The notes beneath the pieces are model-generated. The model was not told the origin of the DNA, did not search any database, and was given only the letters and a program-made list of their open reading frames with translations. The position numbers and the translations under genes are program-made. 64,000 nucleotides of DNA from Bin5 sp022821545. Lineage in GTDB: Bacteria > Chloroflexota > Anaerolineae > Caldilineales > Caldilineaceae. The stretch spans positions 4,588,001 through 4,652,000 of the forward strand of contig CAXXLO010000002.1 in NCBI GenBank assembly GCA_963664085.2. The letters run 5' to 3'. Positions 1 to 8,879 of the stretch are shown piece by piece (the stretch's first letter is position 1; every line of letters begins with the position of its first letter).

Positions 1-642
1 GAACGCAGCCGGATCGTGAAGCTGCTGCTGGAACATATGCCCAAACATGTGGCCGAGCATGCCGTCGACGTGCATCGCTACTGCTTCTCGATTGACCGCT
101 GGGGCCGCGAACGCCTGCTCGGCTTTTACCGGCGTCATTTCAATAGCCTGTTGGACGCTATCACCGGCCTCACGGAAGAGAGCTGCAATACCGTACCCGT
201 CAGCGGCAACTGGGCCGTGCGCGACCTTCTCGCCCACATTCTTGCATGGGACGAGTATGTCCTGGAGCTTGTCAAGCGCTGGCCCGATATCTCTTTGCCC
301 GAGAGTGGCTCTTCGGAAATGGAAAGCGGAAGGGCCGACGATCTGTCGCATTGGGCCAGCGGCGATGTTGATACGGTCAACGCCCGGCTGCATGGGGCAC
401 GCGCCGGATTGTCGATGATTGAAGTGTTGGACGGGCTGGCTACCTGCCACCGGCGAATCGTCAGCCGCTGCCGGCGGCTGAGCGACGAGGAGATGGGAAC
501 GGAGGTGGAGTACGATAAGGGCGAGAAGGGCAACGTCGTAAACCTGCTGGTTTCGACGTCGGCGCATACGGCAGACCACGCAGCGGAGATATATGCTGCC
601 CGCGCGGATGGACGGCTGGTCCCCCTGGAGCTGCGGTCCTAG
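1..642 (+). CDS. DinB / maleylpyruvate isomerase-like protein, 5' partial
   Basis: The frame is open to the window edge, so the gene probably begins upstream; an in-frame GTG at 16 is the only internal early start seen. The last ~170 residues look like a DinB-type four-helix bundle: GNWAVRDLLAHILAWDEYVL early on and AHTADHAAEI near the end give the histidines that bind a divalent metal in this family. The first ~30 residues (HMPKHVAEHAVDV) resemble the end of another such bundle, so the full protein may have two tandem domains. DinB-like proteins include thiol-dependent transferases and isomerases; the substrate cannot be told. The stop overlaps the convergent phosphatase stop by 4 bp. Confidence 0.6.
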   Translation, partial: ERSRIVKLLLEHMPKHVAEHAVDVHRYCFSIDRWGRERLLGFYRRHFNSLLDAITGLTEESCNTVPVSGNWAVRDLLAHILAWDEYVLELVKRWPDISLPESGSSEMESGRADDLSHWASGDVDTVNARLHGARAGLSMIEVLDGLATCHRRIVSRCRRLSDEEMGTEVEYDKGEKGNVVNLLVSTSAHTADHAAEIYAARADGRLVPLELRS

Positions 643-1283
643 CCGGAGTGGGCGTAGCGCCTGCTAGACTCCTGGTTGCTGAGGTGGGAGGTCTCGGAGA
701 GCTGCACAACTTCCCAGCCGGCGTCAGTGCGCTGCAAGGTGAAAATGCAGCACAACGGCACTGTAATGCGGTCTTTGAGGCCGGTCAAACCGCGGACGAT
801 GCCGACGACCGGGGCGCCGTGGGTAACCATGAGCAGGTTCTTTTCGGGAAAACGGTCGGTCAGCGCCTGGGCTGATGCCGCGGCCCGTTCGTGGCCCTCT
901 TCCGAAGACTCCGGGTAGGCAAGCTCTCTTACCGCTTCGTAATCTTCATCGATGCGGGGAAAACGCTGCTTGCGTTCGTCTTCCGGGAGGAGCGCGGGCG
1001 TGCTATCAACGTTGGGCAGGATTTCGCCGATGCCCGGTTCCAGACAGACAGGCAGTTTGAGTGCATCGGCGATATGAGATGCGGTCTGGATTGTACGCAA
1101 AAAGGGTGAAGCGAAGACGCGGTGGACTTGCTCGCTCTGCAGGCTGAGGCCGACTTCCCTGGCCTGTGTCTCACCGTCCGCGCTCAGGGCAGGATCGAAG
1201 GGGCGCTGCGCGGTCCTGGACCAGCCGGGATTCTGAAAATCCTCCCGATTGCCGTGCCTGACGATCCATATCCTCTGGCTCAC
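639..1283 (-). CDS. Histidine phosphatase family protein (phosphoglycerate mutase-like)
   Basis: Predicted phosphatase of the histidine phosphatase superfamily, 214 aa from the chosen start. The catalytic phospho-acceptor motif IVRHGNRED lies at the very N-terminus, FASPFLRTIQTA carries the second phosphate-pocket arginine, EEGHERAAAS the acid region and MVTHGAPV the second catalytic histidine. The GTG at 1283 is chosen because an AGAGGAG ribosome site sits 7 nt upstream and the protein then begins VSQRIWIVRHG, the normal place for the RHG motif; an ATG further upstream would add about 29 unlike residues. The substrate is unknown; a broad sugar-phosphate or nucleotide phosphatase is likely. 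It is transcribed towards the DinB-like gene and overlaps its stop. Confidence 0.8.
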   Translation of the reverse strand: MSQRIWIVRHGNREDFQNPGWSRTAQRPFDPALSADGETQAREVGLSLQSEQVHRVFASPFLRTIQTASHIADALKLPVCLEPGIGEILPNVDSTPALLPEDERKQRFPRIDEDYEAVRELAYPESSEEGHERAAASAQALTDRFPEKNLLMVTHGAPVVGIVRGLTGLKDRITVPLCCIFTLQRTDAGWEVVQLSETSHLSNQESSRRYAHSG

Positions 1284-1468
1284 TGATCGGCTCCTCTTTT
1301 GACCTTGAATCCGCCGCCTGCCGTGGCAGTCGGCCCGCCCTTCGGAAGAGGCTGACTCCCTCCAGTTCACGGCTGAGAGCGCCTTTGCGGCGCGGCCGCG
1401 CTAGTGTATCACAGCAGCTTCTCTGAGGACGAAAACCATGGCGGCAGGTCAGCCGGAGGCAGACGGAG

Positions 1469-1888
1469 ATGGCATACACGTTTACTGACCACTACCGTGC
1501 AGCGCGGCTGTGTCTGCGGGTTGACGCTGTCCTGATCGGCCTGGGATTGGGACTGTTGCTGCTGGCATATCCACGCGACCTCTTCGCGGAGGCCGGGATC
1601 ACGCTCGGGTCCGCGTGGACTGCTCGCGTTGGGGGAGGCGCCCTGATTGGATTGGGGATTGGACTGTTATCGGCTTCGATGGAAACGGACCTGCATCCGG
1701 CCTGGTTGCTGGCCGCCATCGCCTGCAACAGCGCGATCTCTATCAGTCTGCTGATCGCCTACATTGAGGGAGAGATAGCGGCCCTGCATCCGATCGGCGC
1801 GGGCGTCCTGGTGATTGTCTTCGTTGTTTGCATTCTCACCGTCGCGTTGTCTGCCCCGCACATTCGAACAAGGGCAAGCCAACAATAG
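1469..1888 (+). CDS. Small four-helix membrane protein of unknown function
   Basis: A 139-residue protein with four hydrophobic segments at about residues 20-35, 49-66, 75-93 and 103-125, connected by short loops, so an inner-membrane protein with both ends probably on the same side. GGAGG about 10 nt before the ATG supports the start. Glycine-rich helices (GLGLGLLLL, GGALIGLGIGLL) give no recognisable catalytic motif. It stands alone, divergent from the phosphatase gene, and its role cannot be inferred from its neighbours. Confidence 0.6.
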   Translation: MAYTFTDHYRAARLCLRVDAVLIGLGLGLLLLAYPRDLFAEAGITLGSAWTARVGGGALIGLGIGLLSASMETDLHPAWLLAAIACNSAISISLLIAYIEGEIAALHPIGAGVLVIVFVVCILTVALSAPHIRTRASQQ

Positions 1889-2039
1889 GGCGCGTCCAGA
1901 TCTGGGACCTGCCTCAAACGCCTGCCTGGAGGAAACCGGACGGACTGGGCGTCGGGTCGGCCCGCTTCCCGCCTAATCTCTTTCCCCGCTTGACCGCGCC
2001 CTCCCCATAATCCGGGATGCGTCCTTACCGACTGAATTC

Positions 2040-2068
2040 TTGGAACATGCTGAGATCAGTGGTAGGAT
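2040..2068 (+). promoter_or_regulatory. Candidate sigma-70-type promoter
   Basis: TTGGAA (2040-2045), a 17-bp spacer and TAGGAT (2063-2068) fit a housekeeping promoter and would start transcription about 100 nt before the phosphoribosyltransferase gene. The rest of the 288-bp gap 1889-2176 shows nothing else recognisable. Confidence 0.4.
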
Positions 2069-2176
2069 GTACCGTCTTGTTTGTTTCCGACAGGACTGTC
2101 CAGAACAGCGGTGCAAGGGCCGGATCTTACGCCGCGGTTTCAGTCGCAGGAACTTCCGCCCGCAGGAGCCGGTTCT

Positions 2177-2728
2177 ATGAGTTACGATGGACGAACTTAT
2201 CGAGTTAGGGTCGGAGAATGCGAACGCGATCTGCCCATCTTTGAAGTCGCGCCCGGCGTAAAGATTGCCATCTTTAACATGCTGGGCGATACAGAGGTTG
2301 TCGAGACCGCCGCCCGGTTGCTGTCCCGGCAGGCGCCGTCGCCGGCGGAAGTGATTCTGGCGCCGGAAGTAAAGGCCGTTCCGCTCGGACACGCCCTGTC
2401 GGTGGCGACCGGTCTCCCGCTTGTGGTCGTGCGCAAATTGCGCAAGCCTTACATGGTCGACTGCCTTGAGACGGAAGTGGTGAGCATTACGACGGGGGAG
2501 CCGCAGACTCTCTACGTTGACGGCAAAGACTTGGCGCTGATCAAAGGGAAACAGGCGCTCCTGGTGGACGACGTCATCAGTACAGGAAGTACCCTGAACG
2601 GGCTGCACTCACTGGTAAAGAGTGGAGGAGGCCGGGTTGCGGGTGAGATGGCAGTCTTTACCGAGGGGGATCCCGGTCCCTGGGAGCAGATAACGGCCCT
2701 GGGAAACCTGCCGATTTTCACCGACTGA
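2177..2728 (+). CDS. Phosphoribosyltransferase family protein (adenine PRTase-like)
   Basis: Type I phosphoribosyltransferase fold, 183 aa. The PRPP-binding loop LLVDDVISTGSTL is at residues 128-140, preceded by APEVKAVPLGHALS (residues 62-75) and the flexible-loop region VVVRKLRKPYM. The pattern is closest to adenine/xanthine phosphoribosyltransferases, which make nucleotides from a free base and PRPP in the cytoplasm, but base specificity is not certain. The ATG at 2177 has AGGAG 8 nt upstream and is preferred to an ATG 96 nt earlier that lacks a ribosome site. prfA follows 42 bp downstream, possibly co-transcribed. Confidence 0.75.
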   Translation: MSYDGRTYRVRVGECERDLPIFEVAPGVKIAIFNMLGDTEVVETAARLLSRQAPSPAEVILAPEVKAVPLGHALSVATGLPLVVVRKLRKPYMVDCLETEVVSITTGEPQTLYVDGKDLALIKGKQALLVDDVISTGSTLNGLHSLVKSGGGRVAGEMAVFTEGDPGPWEQITALGNLPIFTD

Positions 2729-2770
2729 ACCTGGCCGGTCGGACGCTGGAATCAGACCGAACGCAGAACT

Positions 2771-3853
2771 ATGATCCTGACTGAACAGCTGTCGAGAGTT
2801 GAGGAGCGGTACGAGGAGCTGGATCGCCTGATGGCCGATCCCGATGTTGTGGCGGACTACGCGCGCGTGCTGGAGCTGGCGCAGGAAAGGAGCGGTCTGG
2901 AGGAACTGGTCGCCGCATTTCGACGTTACCAGGAACTGCACGGACAGTTATCGGATAGCAGGGAGCTACTGGTCGAAAGTGACGATCCGGAGATCGCTGA
3001 GCTGGCCGAACTGGAGATTGCTGAGCTTGAGGACCAGGTAGCGGGGCTTGAGGACCAACTGCGACGTATGCTCCTGCCGAAAGACAGGAATGATGAAAAG
3101 AATGTCATCGTCGAGATTCGGGCCGGCGCCGGAGGGGATGAGGCCGGGATTTTCGCGGCGGACCTCTTACGCATGTACACCCGCTGGGCCGACGATCACA
3201 AATTCAAGTCCGAGCTGATGAGCGTTAGCGAGACCGGTGTGGGCGGGATCAAGGAGGCGATCCTTGAAGTTCGGGGCAAGGGCGCTTACAGCCGGATGAA
3301 GTACGAATCGGGCGTTCACCGGGTGCAACGTGTGCCGACCACCGAGAGCCAGGGGAGGATCCATACCAGTACGGCCACTGTCGCTGTACTGCCCGAGGCC
3401 GAAGACGTGGAGATTGAAATCGCGCCCAATGAGATGAAGGTTGACGTGTTTCGCAGCAGCGGCCCCGGCGGGCAGAGTGTCAATACGACCGATTCAGCCG
3501 TGCGGCTCACCCATCTTCCGACAGGCATTGTGATCAGCTGCCAAGACGAAAAGAGCCAGCTTCAGAACCGGCTGAAGGCGGTTCGCATCCTGAAGACCAA
3601 GCTCTACGATGTCGAGATGCAAAAACAGTTGGAGGATATGGGCGCGGCCAGACGCAGCCAGGTCGGCTCGGGCGACCGCAGCGAAAAGATTCGGACATAC
3701 AACTTTCCACAGGGCCGTGTTACCGATCACAGGATCAACAAGACGCTCTTTCAGCTGGAACAGGTGTTGAACGGCGAACTTGACGAGTTTATCGAGGATT
3801 TGGCGGCATTTGAACAGGCGCAGCAGTTGCAAGCCATGGGCGAAGAAGAGTAA
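2771..3853 (+). CDS. prfA: Peptide chain release factor 1
   Basis: RF1 ends translation at UAA and UAG by hydrolysing peptidyl-tRNA in the ribosome. The 360-residue length is normal. The stop-codon-reading PxT motif is present as PTT (residues 189-191, in RVPTTESQGRIHTS), which separates it from RF2 (SPF). The universal GGQ is at residues 233-235 in GPGGQSVNTTDSAVR and is the substrate for methylation by PrmC, whose gene starts 3 bp after this stop. The N-terminal ~100 residues are the usual helical domain rich in Glu and Leu. The prfA-prmC order is common in bacteria. Confidence 0.97.
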   Translation: MILTEQLSRVEERYEELDRLMADPDVVADYARVLELAQERSGLEELVAAFRRYQELHGQLSDSRELLVESDDPEIAELAELEIAELEDQVAGLEDQLRRMLLPKDRNDEKNVIVEIRAGAGGDEAGIFAADLLRMYTRWADDHKFKSELMSVSETGVGGIKEAILEVRGKGAYSRMKYESGVHRVQRVPTTESQGRIHTSTATVAVLPEAEDVEIEIAPNEMKVDVFRSSGPGGQSVNTTDSAVRLTHLPTGIVISCQDEKSQLQNRLKAVRILKTKLYDVEMQKQLEDMGAARRSQVGSGDRSEKIRTYNFPQGRVTDHRINKTLFQLEQVLNGELDEFIEDLAAFEQAQQLQAMGEEE

Positions 3854-3856
3854 CGC

Positions 3857-4915
3857 ATGTATGAACCCAGAGTGAATCCCCCGCAAAGGGACCGATGGGC
3901 TCTCTACCTGGCCCCAGACCGTGCGGACGGCCGGAATGACGCCGTCCTGCGTCGGAGCGACCGTGACGGTGGGCAGGAAGATCGGCAAGGCGGAGCAGGG
4001 GACGGCCCAGTTCTTGAGGACAGTCCGCACGAGGACCCTTTCAACTGGAGTCTGACAACGGGAACCACTGTTGGGCGCGCCTTGATTTCGGCTGCGCAGC
4101 GATTGGGTGAAACGAGCGGCGAGACGGCGCGACTGGACTCGCAGGTGCTGCTGGCCCATGTACTGAAACAGAATCGCAGCTGGCTGTTCGCCCACCACGA
4201 GCATGAACTCAGCGAAGGAGATTGCCACCGTTACGCAGATCTCATAACCCGGCGGCGGCGGCGGGAACCTGTGGCCTATCTACTGGGTCGCAAGGCGTTT
4301 TACGGGCTGGAATTTGGCGTGGACCAGCGGGTTCTGATTCCGCGGCCGGAAACGGAGCTGTTGGTCGATCTTGTGCTGGCGCAGGTCAGCGACAGGGCGG
4401 GCAGGCAGGTGGTTGTTGCCGACGTCGGCACGGGCAGCGGGGCGATTGCAATCACCGTCGCGATGCACGCGCCGGAGGCGAAGGTCTACGGTATCGACAT
4501 CAGTCGCGATGCGCTTGACGTGGCGGAAGAAAACAAGAGGCGGCTCACACCGGATGGTGGACCCGAGTTTCTGGAAGGCGATCTCTTGAGCCCGCTTCCT
4601 GAACCGGCAGATGTAATCGTTGCGAATCTTCCCTACATCGCCGACGAGGAGTATTCCGGCCTGCAGTCGGACGTGCGAGACTACGAGCCGCGTGTGGCAT
4701 TGAAGGCCGGGGCCGAGGGGCTGGACCTGATCGAAAGGCTTTTGCAGCAGTTACCCAACAGGGTGCAGGCACGCGGCGCCGTGCTGTTGGAGATCTCCCC
4801 CAGGCAAGGGGAAATGGTGCAAAGGATGGCGCAAGAGCTCCGCCCCAAGCCTTCCTACGTCGGGCTTCGCCGGGATTACAGCGGGCAGGTGAGGATGATA
4901 ACGCTGGAGTATTGA
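3857..4915 (+). CDS. prmC: Peptide chain release factor N5-glutamine methyltransferase
   Basis: PrmC (HemK) transfers a methyl group from S-adenosylmethionine to the glutamine of the GGQ motif of RF1 and RF2. Visible are the helical N-domain (LISAAQRLGETS to LLGRKAFYG), LIPRPETELLVD, the SAM motif VADVGTGSGAIAI and the substrate motif VANLPYIAD (NLPY, residues 257-260, where NPPY is usual). The protein is 352 aa, about 60 more than typical; the first ~60 residues are polar, Arg/Asp/Gly-rich and unlike the family, so translation may really begin further in (near residue 62), though no better start with a ribosome site was found. It lies directly behind prfA. Confidence 0.92.
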   Translation: MYEPRVNPPQRDRWALYLAPDRADGRNDAVLRRSDRDGGQEDRQGGAGDGPVLEDSPHEDPFNWSLTTGTTVGRALISAAQRLGETSGETARLDSQVLLAHVLKQNRSWLFAHHEHELSEGDCHRYADLITRRRRREPVAYLLGRKAFYGLEFGVDQRVLIPRPETELLVDLVLAQVSDRAGRQVVVADVGTGSGAIAITVAMHAPEAKVYGIDISRDALDVAEENKRRLTPDGGPEFLEGDLLSPLPEPADVIVANLPYIADEEYSGLQSDVRDYEPRVALKAGAEGLDLIERLLQQLPNRVQARGAVLLEISPRQGEMVQRMAQELRPKPSYVGLRRDYSGQVRMITLEY

Positions 4916-5094
4916 GAGCCGTGAGCCGCCTTTCCCGGCAGAGACCGGGGTCCCTTTCCCAGACGGATGAAGCCGGGTTATCCTGGAACCGTCCCTGTCC
5001 TCCGCATACTGGAAACTCCTCCTGAGAGTCCCCGACCGGCAAGACTGGACTGACAGCTCCTGCCGGAGCTCCATCTGAGGTTGAAAAACGAGAG

Positions 5095-5964
5095 ATGAAG
5101 AACGGAATCGATTTGGTCGTCCTCGATATGGACGGCACGATCTATGGCAGACAGTTCGCGGGCGGTATCACCAAGAGGGTGCGGCGCGCGATTGCAGCTG
5201 TACAGGAGGCGGGGACGCCGGTCACCATTGCCACAGGGCGAATTTTTGACTTTGTACGTGCCGTGGCGCCGGAGTTGGGCATAACGCTTCCGGTGATTAC
5301 GGCGCAGGGCGCGGTGATCGGTAATCCGGGCAGCGGAGAGGTACTGTACGAGTCGCTGATTGGGGAGGATGACGCCTGCAACGCGGCGGCCTGGGCTGAC
5401 GGTGAGGAGCGTACCACGGTCTTCTATCTGAACAGTTTCGCGGGGCGTACGCGGCTGGTACAGAGGGCGCCCGGCGGGGGGAACGGCAGCGGCGGCTGGG
5501 AGGGTTGGGACAGCTCTACATATGATCACTGGTTCGGCAGCCCCAGAGAGATGCACGACAGGCTCTTGGACGTCTTGTCTGTGCCGGGCATCCGTCCCCT
5601 GAAATTCATAACGGTGAACGACCCCGCGCTGGAACCGGATCAGACCGGCGCCCTGCAGAGGCGGTTTGGCGGAGGTATCCTTGTGAGCCGTTCGCACCAG
5701 TACCTTGTGGAGGGAACGGCTCCGACGGCGAACAAGGGTCACGCTCTTTTGAGATTGACGGAGCGGCTTGGAATCGACCCCAAACGCGTCCTGGCCATCG
5801 GCGATAACGAAAATGACATCCCAATGTTGCGGGAAGCCGGTCTGGCCGTGTGTATGGGCCAGGCGCCCGCGGTCGTACGGGCGGAGGCAGATTGGATCGC
5901 GCCGACGCTGGATGAGGACGGCGCCGCGGTAGCGCTGGAACGGTTTGTGCTGTCCTGGAAGTAG
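5095..5964 (+). CDS. Cof-type HAD-superfamily phosphatase
   Basis: Predicted cytoplasmic phosphatase of the HAD superfamily, subfamily IIB (Cof-like), 289 aa. Motif I is VVLDMDGTIYG with the nucleophile and acid aspartates, motif II the Thr in VTIATGRIFDF, motif III NKGHALLRLTERLGI, and motif IV AIGDNENDIPML, followed by the family's typical AVCMGQAPAVVRAEAD. Members dephosphorylate sugar phosphates, pyridoxal phosphate or FMN; the substrate is not evident. The start has GAG/AGAG just upstream. It is separated from prmC by 179 bp in which no further gene was recognised. Confidence 0.85.
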   Translation: MKNGIDLVVLDMDGTIYGRQFAGGITKRVRRAIAAVQEAGTPVTIATGRIFDFVRAVAPELGITLPVITAQGAVIGNPGSGEVLYESLIGEDDACNAAAWADGEERTTVFYLNSFAGRTRLVQRAPGGGNGSGGWEGWDSSTYDHWFGSPREMHDRLLDVLSVPGIRPLKFITVNDPALEPDQTGALQRRFGGGILVSRSHQYLVEGTAPTANKGHALLRLTERLGIDPKRVLAIGDNENDIPMLREAGLAVCMGQAPAVVRAEADWIAPTLDEDGAAVALERFVLSWK

Positions 5965-6034
5965 GGTTGGGCCGCTTCTCCCGCCTTGCACGAATTTCCG
6001 GGGCTGTCGGGCCGGAACCAGCCTCTCACGAGAA

Positions 6035-6064
6035 TTGGAAAATTTCCGGGTTTGCTGCTATACT
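6035..6064 (+). promoter_or_regulatory. Candidate promoter in the 361-bp gap before the sugar importer
   Basis: TTGGAA (6035-6040), an 18-bp spacer and TATACT (6059-6064) form a good housekeeping promoter about 260 bp ahead of the lipoprotein gene, implying a leader of roughly 255 nt. A short imperfect palindrome, GGAAAATTTCC at 6037-6047, lies over the -35 element and could be a regulator site. The remainder of the gap 5965-6325 has no credible gene. Confidence 0.45.
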
Positions 6065-6325
6065 CTGGCCGAATCGGGGTCAAGATAGCAGACCTCGTGA
6101 ATTCCCCCTCACAACTACACCCGCTGCCGTCAAGCATGTTGGGCGGGACCCTTCTGTAAAGATGCCTTTTTCCTATCCGAGCGCCTTACCTGTGCTCGAC
6201 CGGTCCTAGCGAGATACCCAGCGGCCCGCGGGCGTTTAACAGCGCCGGCAGGCAACCGCCCCGGTTGGCATTGTCATTAGCCGTTGACACCTTATCATTC
6301 AAGACGCATAAGGAGAGTGCATACC

Positions 6326-7741
6326 ATGCAAAAGAAGCAAAGTGTAAACCGACGCCAGTTCCTGCGGATGAGTTCTGCTGCAGGCGCGACCGCATTTCTG
6401 GCGGCCTGTGCGGCTCCGGCCGCGCCGGCGGCCGACAGTTCGGGCGACGGGGAGATGATGGCTGAAATGATCTCGCTCCGTTACCAGTCGCGAGAACCGG
6501 AGCGGGCGGCAGGCATTGCACAGCTCTGGAAGGAGTTCTATCCACAGTTCCAGGAAGCCAACCCCAACATCGAGGTTGAATTCCTGCCGGATCCCGGCGG
6601 CGCCAACCGCCGTGAAGGCGCTCTGAGCGCGATGGTCGCCGGCAATGCGCCGGACCTGACAGAGTGGTGCTGCTCCAGTTCCACCTTCTTCATGCAGAAG
6701 GGCGAGACGCTCAGTTTGCAGCCCTATATCGACCGTGATGCCGAAGAGGTAAACCTGGACGACTACTATGAGGCCCAATTCGATCCCTGGACGTTGGATG
6801 GAGACATTCACCTGATGCCCCGCTTCACCGGCACGCAGGTGATCTACTTCAACAAGGACATGTTCGACGCCAGGGGTGTCGAATACCCGCCCCAGGAGTG
6901 GGGCGCCTGGAATTGGGAGGACTACACCAACCTCATGCGCCAGTTCGCCGATGCAGACGAACAGCCGCAGATCTGGGGTACCTCAAACTACGGCCTGAAC
7001 GCCAACTGGCTCTCCCAGTACTGGATTCGGGGTTTCGGCGCCAACATGGTGGACCAGGAAGACAATACGCACTGCGGTCTGGATTCACCCGAAGCCTATG
7101 ACGCCCTGACATGGATGCGCAGCATCGTCCACGATGAACCGCTCTTCGCTTACGGCGCCGACATCGGCATGGGCGTTGTCGAGCTCTTCCTGGGCCAGCG
7201 CATCGCCCTGATGGAGATCGGCCCCTGGAATCTGGGCGTGCAGGCAGACGGCGCAACCTTCCGCTGGGACGTCGCCCCGATGCCGGACGGCCCGGCAGGA
7301 CACACGACCCATCAGTCAGTCGACGGCACAATGGTCTGGAAGGGAACAGCCTATCCGGACGAGTCGTGGGAGTTGATGAAGTGGTTGACGAGCCCTCTCT
7401 ACGGCCGCCTGTACATCACCTGGGCGCAGAAGCAGCCTTCCCGCAAGAGCCTGCTGCCCGAGTATGCGGAGATTATGCGAGCCGCGAATGAGAAGTTCGA
7501 AGATATCAACCTCGACGTGTTTACCAATTCAGTCGGCCAGGACATTGGCGGGCCGGAGGAGATGTTCGCCGAGGACCTGATTACGAAAAACCAGATTCTG
7601 AAGCCTGCCTTCGATCTGGTGATGCTGCTCGGCGAGCAGCCGGTTGAACTGATCGTAGATCACGCCGACGTGGCAACCCGCTTCAATCGCGGCGAGATAA
7701 ACATCGAAGATCTGGGCGCAGAGCTGGATAAGCTCAGCTAG
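6326..7741 (+). CDS. Sugar ABC transporter substrate-binding lipoprotein
   Basis: Extracytoplasmic solute-binding protein of the family 1 (MalE/UgpB) type, 471 aa, that would capture a sugar or oligosaccharide and hand it to the two permeases that follow. The N-terminus has a twin-arginine stretch NRRQFLRMSS, a hydrophobic core and a lipobox FLAAC, so it is probably Tat-exported and lipid-anchored through Cys27. The mature part has the family layout: LRYQSREPERAAGIAQLWKE, then TGTQVIYFNKDMFDARG in the middle and a C-terminal helical lobe. AAGGAGAG lies 8 nt before the ATG. A perfect stem-loop follows the gene. No ATPase gene is nearby. Confidence 0.9.
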   Translation: MQKKQSVNRRQFLRMSSAAGATAFLAACAAPAAPAADSSGDGEMMAEMISLRYQSREPERAAGIAQLWKEFYPQFQEANPNIEVEFLPDPGGANRREGALSAMVAGNAPDLTEWCCSSSTFFMQKGETLSLQPYIDRDAEEVNLDDYYEAQFDPWTLDGDIHLMPRFTGTQVIYFNKDMFDARGVEYPPQEWGAWNWEDYTNLMRQFADADEQPQIWGTSNYGLNANWLSQYWIRGFGANMVDQEDNTHCGLDSPEAYDALTWMRSIVHDEPLFAYGADIGMGVVELFLGQRIALMEIGPWNLGVQADGATFRWDVAPMPDGPAGHTTHQSVDGTMVWKGTAYPDESWELMKWLTSPLYGRLYITWAQKQPSRKSLLPEYAEIMRAANEKFEDINLDVFTNSVGQDIGGPEEMFAEDLITKNQILKPAFDLVMLLGEQPVELIVDHADVATRFNRGEINIEDLGAELDKLS

Positions 7742-7752
7742 TTCGTCGACCT

Positions 7753-7785
7753 GAAGGGCGCGGGAGGTGACCTCCCGCGCCCTTC
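7753..7785 (+). other. Strong stem-loop between lipoprotein and permease genes
   Basis: Two perfectly complementary 15-nt arms (7753-7767 and 7771-7785) with a 3-nt loop lie 11 nt after the lipoprotein stop. There is no T-run behind it, so it is more likely an mRNA-stabilising or partial-attenuation hairpin, as known between malE and malF in enteric bacteria, than a classical terminator. Confidence 0.75.
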
Positions 7786-7880
7786 GGTCCGGGAACGAAC
7801 TGCCGCGAACGGCAGAGATTGGGCCGGCGGCAAGGATTGTTTCAGGCCGCCGGCAACCTGCATGCTAACCGGGGATTCAG

Positions 7881-8840
7881 ATGGCCAGCATCAGCGAAAC
7901 CCAGACACAGAAGGGTCTTGCCTCTTGGTTCAGGCGGGGCGGGAAGCCAATGAAGCCGTCCACGCGCGAAGCGTGGTATGGTTATCTGCTCGCGTCGCCG
8001 TGGATCATCGGGTTCATCGTCTTTACGGTCGGGCCGATGCTGGCTTCGCTGATTATCGGAATGTACCGCACTGACTTTCTGACTGAGACGACATTCGTCG
8101 GTTTCAAGTGGTATCAGAACGTGCTGCGCGACAGTCTCGTGCGCAAGGCGTTGATCAATACTGCGATCTTCAGCTTCACAGTTGTGCCTATCAATACTGC
8201 GCTGGCGCTGCTGATCGCGGTGATGCTGAATCAGGGCATCCGGCTCCAGAGTTTCTGGCGCACCGTATATTATCTGCCGTCGGTCGTGTCCGGCGTGGCC
8301 GTTTCGTTGCTGTGGAAGTGGCTTTACCAGCCGGATATCGGTCTGCTGAACTCGATCCTGGGGCCGCTTCTGCGTCCCTATGGCATCGACCCGCCGCGCT
8401 GGATCTTCAGCACGGAGTGGGCGCTGCCGTCGTTGATCATCATGGCGTTCTGGGGCGCGGGCGGCGCGATGCTGATCTATCTGGCCGGGCTGCGGGGGAT
8501 CCCGACGTCACTCTATGAGGCCGCCGAGATCGACGGCGCCAGCTCCTTCCGCCGATTCTTCGCGGTTACTCTGCCATTGCTCACGCCGACAATCTTCTTC
8601 AACGTTGTCCTCAACATCATCATTTCGTGGCAGGTATTTACGCAGGCCATGGTTATGACGCGCGGCGGTCCCAACAACGCCACTCTCACCATGGTCTTGC
8701 ACATTTACAATACCGGCTTTCAGAATTTTTATTTCGGCTACGCGTCCGCCCAGGCCTGGTTCCTTTTCATCATCGTACTCATTTTCGTCATTCTCGCTTT
8801 GCGGAGCGCGTCATCCTGGGTGCATTACGAGCGGGTCTAG
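7881..8840 (+). CDS. Sugar ABC transporter permease, MalF/UgpA type
   Basis: Inner-membrane permease, 319 aa with six predicted hydrophobic segments beginning near residue 36 (YLLASPWIIGFIVFTVGPML). The EAA loop that docks on the ATPase is EAAEIDGASSFRRFFAVTLP, in the usual position about 100 residues from the C-terminus. With the next gene it forms the heterodimeric pore for the sugar bound by the upstream lipoprotein. The start ATG at 7881 has only a weak GGGG ribosome site. Confidence 0.92.
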   Translation: MASISETQTQKGLASWFRRGGKPMKPSTREAWYGYLLASPWIIGFIVFTVGPMLASLIIGMYRTDFLTETTFVGFKWYQNVLRDSLVRKALINTAIFSFTVVPINTALALLIAVMLNQGIRLQSFWRTVYYLPSVVSGVAVSLLWKWLYQPDIGLLNSILGPLLRPYGIDPPRWIFSTEWALPSLIIMAFWGAGGAMLIYLAGLRGIPTSLYEAAEIDGASSFRRFFAVTLPLLTPTIFFNVVLNIIISWQVFTQAMVMTRGGPNNATLTMVLHIYNTGFQNFYFGYASAQAWFLFIIVLIFVILALRSASSWVHYERV

Positions 8841-8879
8841 CCGGCGAACCCGGCAATCTCTGAGGCAGGAGCTTCTAGC

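Noticed and set aside
4978..5991. 337-codon minus-strand open frame over the HAD phosphatase
   Set aside because: The HAD motifs on the + strand are complete; the opposite frame shows no recognisable domain.
6284..6289. TTGACA as -35 of the sugar importer promoter
   Set aside because: No acceptable -10 lies 16-18 bp downstream before the ribosome site; TTGGAA/TATACT at 6035-6064 is better.
7753..7785. Hairpin after the sugar-binding lipoprotein as an intrinsic terminator
   Set aside because: No T-run follows, and the permease genes of the same system lie directly downstream.
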